Below, piece after piece: positions 21,736-32,730 of a stretch of 52,500 bases of DNA. The DNA lies in contig RPFO01000253.1 of assembly GCA_009746045.1 (NCBI GenBank), forward strand, positions 2,692,975-2,745,474, written 5' to 3'. The notes under the pieces are model-generated. The model was not told where the DNA came from. It worked only from the letters and a program-made list of their open reading frames with translations, and did not search any database. How positions within the stretch are numbered: the stretch's first letter is position 1; each line of letters opens with the position of its first letter. The stretch comes from Mesostigma viride (taxonomy: Eukaryota; Streptophyta; Mesostigmatophyceae; Mesostigmatales; Mesostigmataceae). A program made the position numbers and the translations under genes.

Positions 21736-23035
21736 TAACGTAGATAGGAACGACGGGCAGGCCCCAGAGGTCTCCCCGCCTTCTGCCTTACCTGGAGGTG
21801 GCCTTCCGCTGTGGTTGACTCGACATCAGGGGTCTTGCAGACGGGATGGCGAGTTCAGCGCTTGCGCGCGCATCTCCGCACAGGCAAGACGTTTTTCAGC
21901 TTGGTGGTCCTCCCTGCATCGACTGCATTGGTCAGTTCTGCACGCGAGCACCTCCCGTAGTCGTTGATGACGGCTGCGGTGATCCATATTTTTGCCTTTG
22001 CTCGGCTGTGGCGTTTACAACGCTGTCACATGATGGCACGTGCGCGCCCCGCGGACCACTGTTGCGAACCCCAATTATTGCGTGTCCGCGCCACCAGCTA
22101 GCTGTGCATGGTCGCGCGCAACGTGTCCGCCACGCGCGTATTACTATCCCAGTTGTGATAAGCATTGGCGGAATTTTACATGCTGCCGCAGCCCTGCACG
22201 TACTAGCGCGGTCGCCAGGGAGGGCAGCGGTGAGAGGGAGATTGATGGATTTGTGGGAAGTGGGGGAGATTCCAGGAAGGATTATGGGGGTTCATGTTCC
22301 TGTTGTTCCAGTCCAGAGATCCGGAGTTTCCAGTCACATTGCCCTGTGATTTGTTAATTCTAGTTTCCAGTGGTGCCTCACGTGATGAGGTCACGGTATT
22401 ATGTTGCTTGAGTCGACCGTGAAACGTCATGCTTGACCTGGGGTAGGTAGCCGGCCTTAGGCCAACCTGGACCTGGTTCTTGGTGTAAGGTCCCGGTAGA
22501 TAGGACAAACGTGGGAGTCGGAAGGTGGACACTATAGGAATGACTTCGTGGTGGGAAGACAGCCAGCAGGCAAGGGGGAGCGCCCCACACCTATAATGCC
22601 AATGGATGCCCTGTACCGTCAGTACTGGGAATATCCCCGCCGTCTGGAGCAGTCTCTAGTCATGGAAGCCCCGCCATGGCGAAAAAGTCAAACGAGCTGT
22701 TCATTCAGGCGACTGTTAACCCACGCGGAGAAGTTTCTGTGGTCAAAACCCGAAAGCCCTCACGTGATAGGATCTGGTTTCCTCCCTTCGGCCTATAGAG
22801 TAGGGAGATACGTTGACTACGTCAAGACTTGTCCTTGTGTGGCGAGTTTTGGGGGAATTGGTTTTACTGGCCCGTTGGAGAACAAGGGCTGGGACATAGT
22901 ACCCCTATGGTCAATCTGATTTTGCCCTGCGTGGCAAGTAGAGTAACCCTGCGTGGTTAGTAGTATGTTTGTTGTGTGCTTTCTCCCTTTCGTTGTTGGT
23001 CCTTACCTGCATGACGGTAGGGACTACAGTCCCCC
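21736..23035 (+). other. 3' internal region of the LTR element, no supported gene
   Basis: Short frames exist on both strands but none has a recognisable domain, consistent composition or a partner. It leads into the polypurine tract. Confidence 0.5.
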
Positions 23036-23050
23036 GGGGAGGGGGAGGAG
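23036..23050 (+). promoter_or_regulatory. Polypurine tract
   Basis: GGGGAGGGGGAGGAG directly abuts the 3' LTR. In LTR retrotransposons such a tract primes plus-strand DNA synthesis. Confidence 0.85.
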
Positions 23051-23728
23051 TGTTGCGAACCCGACCCTTGGAACGGGCGCAACAATGGAATAAATTATGT
23101 GTTTTGGCTTGTTGTCATAGTCCGTAGGACTTTGGGACTCATTTCGGGACTTAATTTGGGAATTGTCCCTTGGTCAGGACTTTTGTATGGAATTATGATA
23201 GTTTGTGTGATTCGGACCAGTTATTTTGGGCCTAGGTTGATGTATGCGATCTTCTAGGGGCCGGTGCAGTCGCGCCGCGCTGCGTACTTTATAGCTGGTT
23301 GAGATATTGTACTCATGCGTGGATTCTGTAGCCTGGCGAGGGTCGATGTCGACCCGAGGATCTTGTGTGGACTGCATGCTTCGTTATTCTCTGGAAGGTC
23401 GGCGCCATGTCGGCGCCACTTGCCAGCTTGGTGGCAGACCTAGGTGAAATTGGTCCGAGGACGAGAGTCTCGTCCTCTTGGTTCGATGAATGTAAAGTGC
23501 GATGAAGCCTACACATTGAACCTGGGGCACTTATCCATTTGTAATTGGTCTTGCTAGCCATTATAAGTGTGTATTAAGTAGCTTGACATCAAGTCGCGGT
23601 GCCAGATATCTCACGACCCCAGTCGTGAAGCGCAATCTGCATTAGGCCACCTTGATTCTTCCTCTTACCGGCACAGTTGATCTTTCGCGACGTAGCTCAG
23701 GTTTAGGTGTAAATCTGGGTTCGTTACA
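23051..23728 (+). repeat. 3' LTR of the 10.4-kb element
   Basis: 678 bp, nearly identical to 13349-14028. Followed by the CCAGC duplication and resumed LINE sequence. Confidence 0.93.
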
Positions 23729-24115
23729 CCAGCCTGGGCGATATGTCCTCACCTGGCGTGCCCCCGGCCGCGCGCGGCAGGGCCGCCACCCGTGGACTTT
23801 TCGTGATAGACTCGGCATGGACATGTGCTACACTAGACGTGACGGGCTCACCCCCGGGCAGCCTCCTGGTTTGTCTGTAATATGGAGGCAGATGGTGCGC
23901 AAGGATAGATGGCAAGTAGTGATGAAGGAGACCACCCCCAAGCCTGTGGGGGCTCCGCGTGTGACCAAGTATGGCATTCATAGCGATTCGGGCCGCGGTG
24001 CCCACACCCCTGTAACTAGGACCTAGATAGCTTATACCATCCATTCCATCCCATGTTCCCCTCCCACTGAGGACTTATGCTCACGTGACGCAGTCACGTG
24101 TCTATTAATTAATTA
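23729..24115 (+). pseudogene. LINE family A, pol C-terminus and 3' UTR with terminal hairpin
   Basis: Resumes the interrupted LINE frame (PGRYVLTWRAPGRARQGRHP, SVIWRQMVRKDRWQVVMKET) and stops at 24026. The 3' UTR ends in a perfect hairpin, CACGTGA (24082-24088) / TCACGTG (24094-24100) with loop CGCAG, followed by a TTAA-repeat tail to 24115. It aligns with the minus-strand family-A copy at 47262-47545. Similar hairpin ends at 31009-31034 and 50922-50940 suggest this is the element's authentic 3' terminus. Confidence 0.8.
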
Positions 24116-24710
24116 ATGCTCCGACAGGTCCTGAACGTAGGGTTTTCCAACTTAGCGCCCGTCATCAGAGTCTTTGTATATCAGGGCATGCCTCGTATTT
24201 CGGACGAGATTAGACAGCGTAGGATAGCATTTGTAGGACACGTTGCTCGCACCAGCCAGGTCGACACCGCCCTTGGTCTGGCAGGCCCCCAGCGGCTTGG
24301 CCAGCCAGGGCGGCACATTCTGACCTGGCCTGGCCCCAAGGGCATTCCCCAAAGGGTAGGGAAACATGTCACGAACTACGTACAGATGTTGCTGGATGAC
24401 CTACTGGTCCCAGCCCAGTTTGAATACCGCATCCACTCTCTCTCCCTTCTTTGGACTGCCAATTGCAGAACAAGACGCGGTGGCAGAAGATTGTCAAGGC
24501 TCACACGCCCGACCCTGTGGGCAAGCCCCCTCCCCCAAAGAGGAGGAGGCGTTTTGATGAGTAGGGCATTTAGGACTTTTCTAGACTAGGTAGAGTAGCG
24601 TTAGGATAGTTAGATTACGCGGCTCTCTCCTTTCCACCACCCATCAAGGAATATGTGCTACATGATCTCCCAACGGAGGCATGTTATAATTTAATTTAAT
24701 TTAATTTAAT
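24116..24710 (+). pseudogene. LINE family B, 5'-truncated pol C-terminus and 3' end
   Basis: Begins directly after the family-A tail with MLRQVLNVGFSN, then RISDEIRQRRIAFVGHVART, SQVDTALGLAGPQRLGQPGR and, after a frame change, WQKIVKAHTPDPVGKPPPPK with a stop at 24562-24564. This is the same C-terminal region as family A but clearly diverged. The 3' UTR ends with the hairpin CTCC-CAAC-GGAG (24667-24678) and an (AATTT)n tail at about 24687-24710. Too short to be active. Confidence 0.8.
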
Positions 24711-24847
24711 CACTGTCCACTCGTGGGACGCAGCGCTTTTGTGGCCACTCAGGACGACTTGTAGTCACTCGGGCCATGCGGCCCTCGTGACTACAAGTCG
24801 GCCCTCGTGACCACAAAAGCGCTGCATGGTCCCACTCGGGTCCAGTG
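24711..24847. repeat. Long imperfect foldback sequence
   Basis: Starts CACTG and ends CAGTG. Internal arms pair over long blocks, for example GCAGCGCTTTTGTGG with CCACAAAAGCGCTGC, and GACTTGTAGTCAC with GTGACTACAAGTC, around a loop near 24770-24785. It sits immediately after the LINE-B tail. No coding capacity. Confidence 0.75.
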
Positions 24848-25205
24848 ACACAAGCTACACATGGTGCATGCCGGGGCGCTACACGTTGTGCCCAGGTGCA
24901 ATACAACCAGTGCAATACCATAGGTAGGCTGACGCATAGCTTATGCTACAAAAGTGAGGTGCATGGGCTCAAGACGTCGCGGCTAAGGCGCAAGCTGATG
25001 ACCACAAGGTGCCAGAGCTAATTGAAGGTACTATAACGCTGTGCGCTAATATCATTTCAAGTGCTGTAATGCCTAAGCTATCCCATAATCGATTGCCCCC
25101 ATCTATAGACAACTAGCTTGAGTGCTCTATCCCGGGGGAGCCCGGGGGGGCTTCCACAGTTTCTTGTTGACATAAAGGTCCCTGCGCCGCCAGTACACTT
25201 GGGGC
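24848..25205. other. Intergenic stretch, nothing recognised
   Basis: Mixed composition with a G-rich run at 25132-25150. No supported gene, repeat or hairpin was seen. Confidence 0.5.
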
Positions 25206-26395
25206 TTAATTCTCGGGGTTGGTCTTGTGGCGGATGTAGTCGGGCCACTGATCGCGGCGTTGCTGCTGCTGGGCTGGCGTCAAGTCGTCGTCAAGCGACC
25301 AGGAGGTGTTCACCAGCTTCTTGCGGCGAGAGAGGAACCGAACTCGGGCTGTGATGTCGCCGGCTGAAGGTGAGGACCACTGGAGGGGGCCCAGCCTTGG
25401 CCCGTGGATGGGGCAGGCGGTAGGCGCCCTGCAGTGTCGCACCTGGCAGCGCCATGCACGCCAAGAGTTTATTCTTCAGCTCGTCGAGAAGAGAGTCTGG
25501 GGTCTCCTCCGCGGCTGCATGTCGAAGCGCCTGAGGATGACCCGGCAGCGGCGACGGTCGCGGTCAGCGGCCTCGCGGCGCGTGTCTTCCAGCTCCTGGA
25601 GCTTGGTGGTGATGGCGGTCGTGGTATAGAGGATGCCTGGCTCTTGAGCAGGTCATGCAGCCCAGGAGGCGCGATTCGAGGGGTCATCGCTAGCTAGCCC
25701 TACCAGCATGCAGGTTGGGCGGCGATGGTGGCCGTTCGCTCGGCGATCTCGGGGACCTGCGTGGCCAGGGCGTCTACCTTGGTAGCAACTGCCTCAAGTT
25801 TCACGGTGCCTTGGCCGACTCGGCCTTCCACCTGGTTAAGGCGGGTGGTCCGCAGTGGCTGTGGCCTCGGAAACTTTGGTGCATGGCAATGTGCTCTTGC
25901 GACTTGCGTAGCAGTAAACTGAGGCTGGAGCGACTCTGGCTTCAATGTTGTTGACCTTGGCCGAGAGAGTGTTGAGTGGGCCGTCAGGCGCGTTCAGGCC
26001 CGGGCGGCGAGCTGCTCAGCCATCCGGCGGCGCCATGCAGCTGCTCCGCCACTGCAGCTCGGATGGAGTCCGTGCTGGGGGATGTGCCGCTCAGACAGAC
26101 TGCGAGGATGCTACATGGCTGCTGTGGCTGCCCGTCTGCGCGATCATGCAGGAGGCTCCTGAGGCCAGCGTAGCCAATCTGGGTGATGCCCTGGGCGTCG
26201 CAGCGCAGGTAGCAGCACATGATGACTGCCTTCAAGTACGCCTCCGGTTCTTGAAGCAGCCACTCCTAGTTGGGCATGGTGACCTTGTCGCCAGGGGTAG
26301 GCAGAAAAAGTTCGTCATGGCGGGCCAGGAACTTGATAACATCGTGGAGGGAGTGGATGCGGTGTTCAAACTGAGCTGGGACCACTACTAGGTCG
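25206..26395 (-). pseudogene. LINE ORF1 remnant (family B type)
   Basis: Read on the minus strand, several frames give consecutive pieces of a LINE ORF1-like protein: FEHRIHSLHDVIKFLARHDE and EAYLKAVIMCCYLRCDAQG (N-terminal part); a coiled-coil-like stretch with NQVEGRVG, VATKVDALATQVPEI; KLQELEDTRREAADRDRRRC with VILRRFDM; then KKLVNTSWSLDDDLTPAQQQ at the C-terminus. ORF1 proteins package LINE RNA. Many frame changes and stops show it is dead. It lies directly downstream of a pol C-terminus on the same strand, so two LINE copies are joined head to tail. Confidence 0.6.
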
Positions 26396-29111
26396 GCCAG
26401 CAACATCTGGCTGGGTGTAGTTCACGGCAGGTTTACCTATGTAGCTTCCTGGGAATGTCCTTGGGGCCATGCAGGCCAGGTGAAGATATGCCACCCTGGC
26501 TAGCTGGCCGAGCCGCTGGGGGCCGGCCAGACCAAGGGCGGTGTCGACCTGGCTGGTGCGAGCAAGATGTCCTACAAATGCTATCCTACGCTGCCTAATC
26601 TCGTCCGAAACTGACGAGGCATACCCTGATACAAAGACTCTCATGACCTATGCTTGGAAAACCCTACATTCAAGACCTAGGTCGGAGCATCCTGTAAACC
26701 GTGCCGTCTATAGCTTAGCCACCAGTGTGTACGTCCGTGAGTGTCCACGCCTCAGCGCCATACGTAAGCACCGTGATCGAGGACGAGGACCTTGAAGAGC
26801 ATGCGCTTGCGGTGCTCGCCCAGGCCCTTCGAGCACCAGTACCTAGGTGTTGAGCGGACTGAGCCTGGCCCAGGCCAGGCCGATATGTATGCGGATGTCC
26901 ACATCGTCGGCGGTGTCGGGGAGCATATGCATGCTCCCCTGAACAGTTTGAAGGAATCACGCCGGAACGGGACCTCCGTCGATCCCGTTGATCGAGCAGG
27001 CGCGGCAGCTCGGTGGGCGACTGGAGGCCCCGATCACCATGCATCGCCTCAGTTTTGACACTAATCTCCAACCCCACCGCCCTCGCCTCCAAGCCCAGAC
27101 AGTCAAGCCAGGTTTGAATGTGCTCAGGGGCGCGCGATGAGGGTGGTGTCGTCCGCATAAATCAGGTGACTCGGCCATGCAGCTAGGTGGTAGCCAGTGC
27201 CAACCCCGCCGCGGCGTGCTCGCGCTCGATCGTTAAGGATTTCCAAGCCGGGCTTGAACCCCTTATAAGAGCAGTGTTGTACAGCATGACTCGGATGGCC
27301 GTCTGCATGCTACTCAGCAGGCGGAGGCTCATCAGGACACGTTTGCAGAACGCCAGCAGAAGATCCCTCATGCACCGCCGGGTCAGGGGCCTTCAGCAGC
27401 TCATGCAGCAGAAAGGTGGCCGGCACCGACCGCCGCGTCGTACAGCAGGCGAGCAAGGGCGCCGTCCAATTCCTTCAGAGTGAAGGGGTGGACGACGTCG
27501 TTGGTGACAAGGCAGCCCTCCTGCAAGGCGGGGCCGCGGACTTGGTAGTCCGCGGCCGAGGAGGGGCCGGGCGCCGGCGGCGGTGAGGGTCCGGCAACAC
27601 CGAGACAGGCGGCCGTCTCGGGGTGAAGCGGCGGGGGGGGGGGCGCGAGCACCACCAGGCTGCATGTCAAGGAAATATTGTGCCAGGGCCAATTAACCAG
27701 CTTTCAAGGCTGACCGGCGCCATGCCGTCCCCCGTGTGCTCCACCGGGGTGCGCTGCCGCCGGCCGGCTGCCGAGCCGGTCGAGGTGGTACCACATGTCC
27801 TTGCCCTGGTTGCGATCGAGCTTGGCAGGCCTTAGCATCTGCGATGCACTGGGCCGATTCTGTGTCCTGATCGAGCAAGTGCGTAGGCCTCCACTGAAGG
27901 GCGGTCTTGAGCGCCGGTTTCAGCAGCGGGCCCCGGCCGGTTTAACGCTTGAGGCGGCCGGTGCCGGGCGGCCATGAGACCTTGGGGTCCTGGAGGTAGT
28001 AGAGCGGGCCGGGGCGGCGGCGAGGCATGACCGGCAGGTGCCGGGGCGCCGCCAGCTACGGGGCGCGGGCCGCAAAGCCCGCAAAAATGGCGGCGTTGGG
28101 AGCACACTGGGCCAGCGCGTCGACGTCCGCCTGGGCGTCCAGGGCCGCCAGGTACCTACTCCTTGCGGCACCTAGCTGTTGCACTTGTGCTCGGCGTCCG
28201 TCCAGTCCTTATGATCCCCCCGGACCGGGCGTAGAGCAGACCAGTCCGGGGGCGGGCCACTGGGGCGCGGCGCTTGGGGACATGGAACCGGAGCCGAATC
28301 GGGTCGCGCACCTTAACCGCGGTACGTGGTCAGAGCACACCGTGGGCGTGTCAAACATGCACTCGGGTGTCCACTGAGAACCGAAGTGCACCTGGGCTGC
28401 CGTACCACCACGTAGTCCAGACAGGCCTGCATGACGGTCGTTAGGGCCCCGAAAAGTGACCAAGTCCTGTGAGGGACGTTGGAAGTGGCAGTTGACAGCA
28501 ACCATCCCGCTATCCCGCAAAAAGGCAGAAAACAGGGGAGTGTTGTCGGTAGCAGCCGTGCTGGCAGGCGCAAAGCGACTGCCAGCAGTGCCCACGGGGA
28601 GCGTGGCATTGGCGTCGAGCAGCATAACCAAAAAGTGGCGGGCCGGGGTGGCCCCCTCAAGGCTATGCATGGAAGTCCTGGAAGAACTTCTGGCATTCCA
28701 ATTACTCAGGTAGACCACCGGGTGCGTAACCCACCCCAACTGTGAGGTGGTGTTTAGACCGCCCCTCAACTGAGGTGAAATGTGCCACCATAATAAGGCG
28801 TGGGGTTAGAAACTTTAGCGTGCTGAGGCTGGCAGCTGCCAGCGGCGAACACAAAAGGCCAACACCACCTTGGCCTGGCGTCCCACTGCCATGCAGCGAA
28901 GTAAAAACGCCTCCCGCCTGCCAGGCGATCAGTGCGCACCGTGCCAATTAATGGCACCGTGCGACGATGCTCCTGCACGCCTATGTAGAATAGACACACG
29001 GTGTGCCATGCAAAAGGCAACAAGCTTCTCTACCCGGTAGCTATGGTCGCCATCTGCTAGCAATGTGCGTACGTTGAAAGTTGCAAGGGCCAAGGATGCC
29101 TGCTGGCCCAA
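26366..29111 (-). pseudogene. LINE pol remnant: APE endonuclease, linker, internally deleted RT, C-terminus
   Basis: Minus-strand order: LATFNVRTLLADGDHSYRVE (29090 region, start of an APE endonuclease); LLDANATLP, FRGPNDR and CSDHVP (28769-28209, later endonuclease blocks including the SDH motif); PFTLKELDGALARLLYDAAV (27490 region, linker); IRVMLYNTALIRGSS (27183-27371, RT motif 0-1); LIYADDTTLIAR (about 27165, motif C); VLTYGAEAWTLTD; then DEIRQRRIAFVGHLARTSQV (26644-26366). RT motifs A and B are missing between 27183 and 27170, an internal deletion. Numerous frameshifts. APE-type LINEs nick DNA with this endonuclease and copy their RNA at the nick. Confidence 0.75.
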
Positions 29112-29559
29112 CAGAGGAGAACGGCGACGGATGATGGGGGTGGATGCATGGCGGAATGTGGGGGTGGGTATGGAACGGACTCAGGGAAGGGAAACGGAGG
29201 GAATAGTGCCTTTTATCGCATGGATTTTGTCCTGCAGGCGTAGGATGCGAGCCTGCCGCCTGCTCGGGGTATTCGGGGGGCAAGGGGGGCTGATTGCGCA
29301 ACGCCGAGGCGTAGGTAATCTAGCAAGCGTTGTGTTTTACGAATCTGACAGTTGACAAATGAGGTTGTAGCCCGATATACCGACACCACCATGTCTATCA
29401 CCCGACTGCTATGTAGGTCGAGGCATGATCAAGGGTGGAGCGGGGGGGGACTGTTTAGAGGCTGTTCCCGAGGCCTGATAGCCGTGAGTCGACGAGGAAG
29501 GAATTGTCTATACCTACTGCATGGCACCACCAGAGGCAGCACCCTTCTTGCTAGACACC

Positions 29560-30776
29560 TCACGAGACTCTGCTCCCGGGTTGTTTTAAGCTGAACATCG
29601 TCAAAGAATGCTGCAAAGGAGCCATCCTGATCAGCAGACGCATCTTAATGCGCATACCCGATGTCTGTTGCACCCTCGCCGCCTGCATGGACGCCTCAGT
29701 GGGCTGTTCCACACCGCGCTCCTCGCCTTCAATTGTGCCGGCGTGCATGTAGTAGTCCTCGTCGAGGCTGAAGGGGGTGGTCGTGAGCAGGCGACGTGCT
29801 CCCAGCAAGAGGCGTTTATCGTGCAGGGATGCCATGGTGACGACGACCAAGCCCATAGGGCCAGGCAGCCGAATGGCTCGTTCAATGACAACACGGATGC
29901 TGAGCTGCATCACACCCAGAAACCGGCGCTGGGCCGCGCAGCTCCTCGGCAAGTGTGTTTGCTGTCTCATTTGCTTTTGCATCCGCGCCTGTCTGGAAGT
30001 TCTTGATTACAATATTGCGTTGGCGTTGTTGCACTGCATCTGGGTGACCGCAGCGGTAGCGGCAGACTTGGCCGCCTGTTGAACAATGGCGGTCAAGTGC
30101 TTGCCGGTGACGTCGGCGAACGTGGTAGTTTTGGCGGGGGCTGCCAGGGCTTTCTTCAGCTCCAGCAGTGATGCCGTCGTAGCTGCAGCCCCCTCCGCCA
30201 TGGCCTTGATGTCGCCCTGCATAGACGTAAAAGACTGTGTGAGGCTCTGCAGCAGCACGGTAGCATCGTCCGCGGGGGCTGGCCTGGCCGCGATGGCCAG
30301 CGCCGGCAGCTCGACGAGTTCAGGGCAGCATGAAAGAACTCAGGCAAGCCGACGCTGTTTATCATCCGGCCCAATTAGGCCACTCATCCGAAGGAGCGTC
30401 CTCGACCCGGCCGCTGCGAGGGTTGCGAATCGGGGCGTCGTACTTGGTTGCGGAGCTTCAGCACACTTAGCACAGCGGCGTCGCTGAAGGCGAGTAAGAC
30501 AGCGATGTCGTCCAGGCTCAAACGCTGGCCTGGTGTGTAGAAGGAGGCAGAAATGGCGTCCGGCAAGGAGGATTCAACCGCCATTGGGGCTGCTTCCGAA
30601 GTCTTGGGTCGCTTGTGAGCGACGTTCTCGGCGGCGACAATGTCGTTGGCGATTTCGTTTTCGGCAAGTTTGGCATCACGAGATTCGGCTGCCGGGGCTG
30701 AAGACGATGCGGTAGCCTCCATAGCTGCGTTCAATAGCACCAAGACGATGGCAGGGGGCGCAGGCGCACTGATCAC
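29560..30776 (-). pseudogene. LINE ORF1 remnant upstream of the pol remnant
   Basis: Three minus-strand pieces. 30776-30384 is an Ala/Glu-rich N-terminus with an NLS-like HKRPK and a block reading SLDDIAVLLAFSDAAVLSVL. 30258-30007 is a helical, coiled-coil-like piece (SMQGDIKAMAEGAAATTASL). 29982-29560 has GLVVVTMASLHDKRLLLGAR and FSLDEDYYMH, which resembles the RNA-binding and C-terminal blocks of LINE ORF1 (compare SWSLDDDLTPAQQ in the 25206-26395 remnant). Position directly upstream of the endonuclease on the same strand supports ORF1. Frames do not connect. Confidence 0.55.
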
Positions 30777-32730
30777 GTGCGTGGTGCCGCCATAACGTGC
30801 AGAAAAATAGCGAGATATGCCGGGCAGGCCTATGTCGATTAATTAATTAATAGGCCTATGTCGATAGCTTGCGAAATCCTGGGCGTCGGATGACTGCCGA
30901 AAATTAGATCGGTGTGTTTGTCATCAAAAGGCGAGTCTGTTGCAATGAACCCGACCGAATTTCATGCCCGGAGTCAAAAGTTATGAGCATTCTCGGCATC
31001 CATAGCTCGACGCAGTCACGTGTCTATTAATTAACGGGACGTGCGCCGGCCGATTTTTTTTTGGCGCCAAAAATTCGCGGGTCCGCCGTCAAGTGAAAAG
31101 TGGGTGCACGGTGCGCGCACCCCTTGCGGAAGTGGCCATGGCGACTGCGTTTAGGCGAAACTAGCTAGCAATGTAGGGCTAGAGAAATGCAAAAAAAATG
31201 CTTGAATGTTGAACACGATGATTTAATGATGTTGTGTTGTGGCGGCAAGTAGCTGGTTTACAATATCGCTGCTTTCTTTTTTACTGCCATCGGCATGGGG
31301 GGTAAACTGCATTTTTTGGTCGCGCGGAATAAAATAGAATTCGTGATAGCGGCAGTCAATTCGCAGTTTTGGGGGGCTTTTTGACCGTGAAGGATGCATT
31401 AATATCGGTAGCATTGAATTCAAACCGAACTGGTGCTTTTTGCTACATTTTCGGCCTTTCTCGGTAAGTAATTCTTCAGGCCTGCGCAGTGCATGTCGGA
31501 ACCTTCCATGGAAGAACGGCCGTTGTTGCGCGCCTGGGCGAGGGATCTGCGAGGGCAAGGTATAGATAATTTGTCGCGAATGTTATGTGCTATCAGTTCT
31601 TTCTTCTGTGAGCTCATCGTTCGAAGTTTTTTTCGTTCTTTTTGGGCAGTTTCCGCCAGCTAGCTCGCCATTGCTTGCCGTGGTGTTGTCGAATACCTGC
31701 ATGGCAGCTTTAGATTGTTTTCGCTGCCGTCGTGGTCAGGGCCGCTTCAGTCGAAGCCTATATCTTCTCGGGAAGGTTTAAGGCATTTCATAAAACGTGT
31801 TCTGGCAAGGATGTTGTGCGTATGGACGCTTCTTGTTGTGTGAGAGTGACGCACCCTCTCTTCGCCGCGGCATCACAGCGCTCATGCGCTGGAGGGCCGC
31901 CAATGGTTTCTTTGCATTTTATCGTGCAGGGATGGAAGTGTTTTAGTGATGATGATGTTGGAGATATTGCATTTGTGTGACTGCATGTAGATAGCTACCA
32001 CCATTGGTTTATTTGAGCTTTCCCTTGATATCATCATGAGAAAAGACTGCAATGTGCTGAGCCAACCATGGTTGACATGGTTGACTGCATGCAAGCTTTG
32101 TATGCCATGATCTCCTTGGTTCCTTGCCCTCCATAGTTCCAGTTTGTTGCCCATCTCAGGTAGGGCAGTTCAGGAGTTGTTGCTGTGTTGATTAGCTTGG
32201 TTGGCATAAACCTTACACTCTAACCTGGGAGAAACATAGTAGAAAATGCTAAGGCATTTTAGTAGTGCCATCATCATTATTGCTATTCACATACTTATAA
32301 GTCTGGCCATGCTCGAGGGACGGGTATGAGGTGTGTGGCCAACCCTGTGTACTTCATAACATATTCAGCAAGTATTTTATGCATGTTGGATGGCATGTAA
32401 AGTGTAATTGTGTTTATACTTGGTTACTGAGTGGTCCTTAGCGCCTGTCCGGTGGTCGTCTACCAGGAAACTCATCAGTGCGTGTCACAGTGACCCCCAA
32501 CCTTGAGCATGTGTCGTCATCAGTGTGTAAGAGTTATTTATATGTGCTTTTGGTCATAGATTTGCCGAGTTCTAATCATGAAGTTTACAAGGTAACCTTG
32601 GGTTGAGTATAGTGTATGCTCTCTTGGCATGTATGCCTAGCGATCATGTTGCTAATTGCTATGCTTGCGCTTGCAAGGTTGGCCATGCCGAGGGCAGGTA
32701 AGGGCAGATGAGGTGCCTAGCCGTTTGCTT
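30777..32730. other. Mostly non-coding; LINE tail footprints and possible 5' part of the PHD gene
   Basis: Contains a 14-bp direct duplication around a TTAA repeat (30826-30865) and a fragment of the family-A LINE 3' end (31009-31034). A 111-codon minus-strand frame (31558-31223) ends QKMQFTPHADGSKKE...; it has no recognised domain and no supporting context. Bases 31560-32700 are lower in GC with no supported ORF and could hold 5' UTR, introns or promoter of the PHD gene. Confidence 0.4.

Larger units (their letters stand above)
13349..23728 (+). mobile_element. 10.4-kb LTR retrotransposon without LTR-type pol, TSD CCAGC
   Basis: LTRs 13349-14028 and 23051-23728 begin TGTTGCGAAC and end TTCGTTACA. 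They differ only by a 2-bp indel and about two substitutions, so the insertion is very recent. CCAGC flanks it at 13344-13348 and 23729-23733, and the uninterrupted LINE copy at 47541-47551 shows the empty site. A PBS (TGGTATCGGAGG) follows the 5' LTR and a purine tract (23036-23050) precedes the 3' LTR. Inside are a triplicated leader, a complete R2-like ORF (16003-20128) and a frameshifted gag-like ORF (20358 to about 21735). No aspartic protease, LTR-type RT or integrase is visible, so its mobility must depend on an autonomous partner. Confidence 0.9.
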
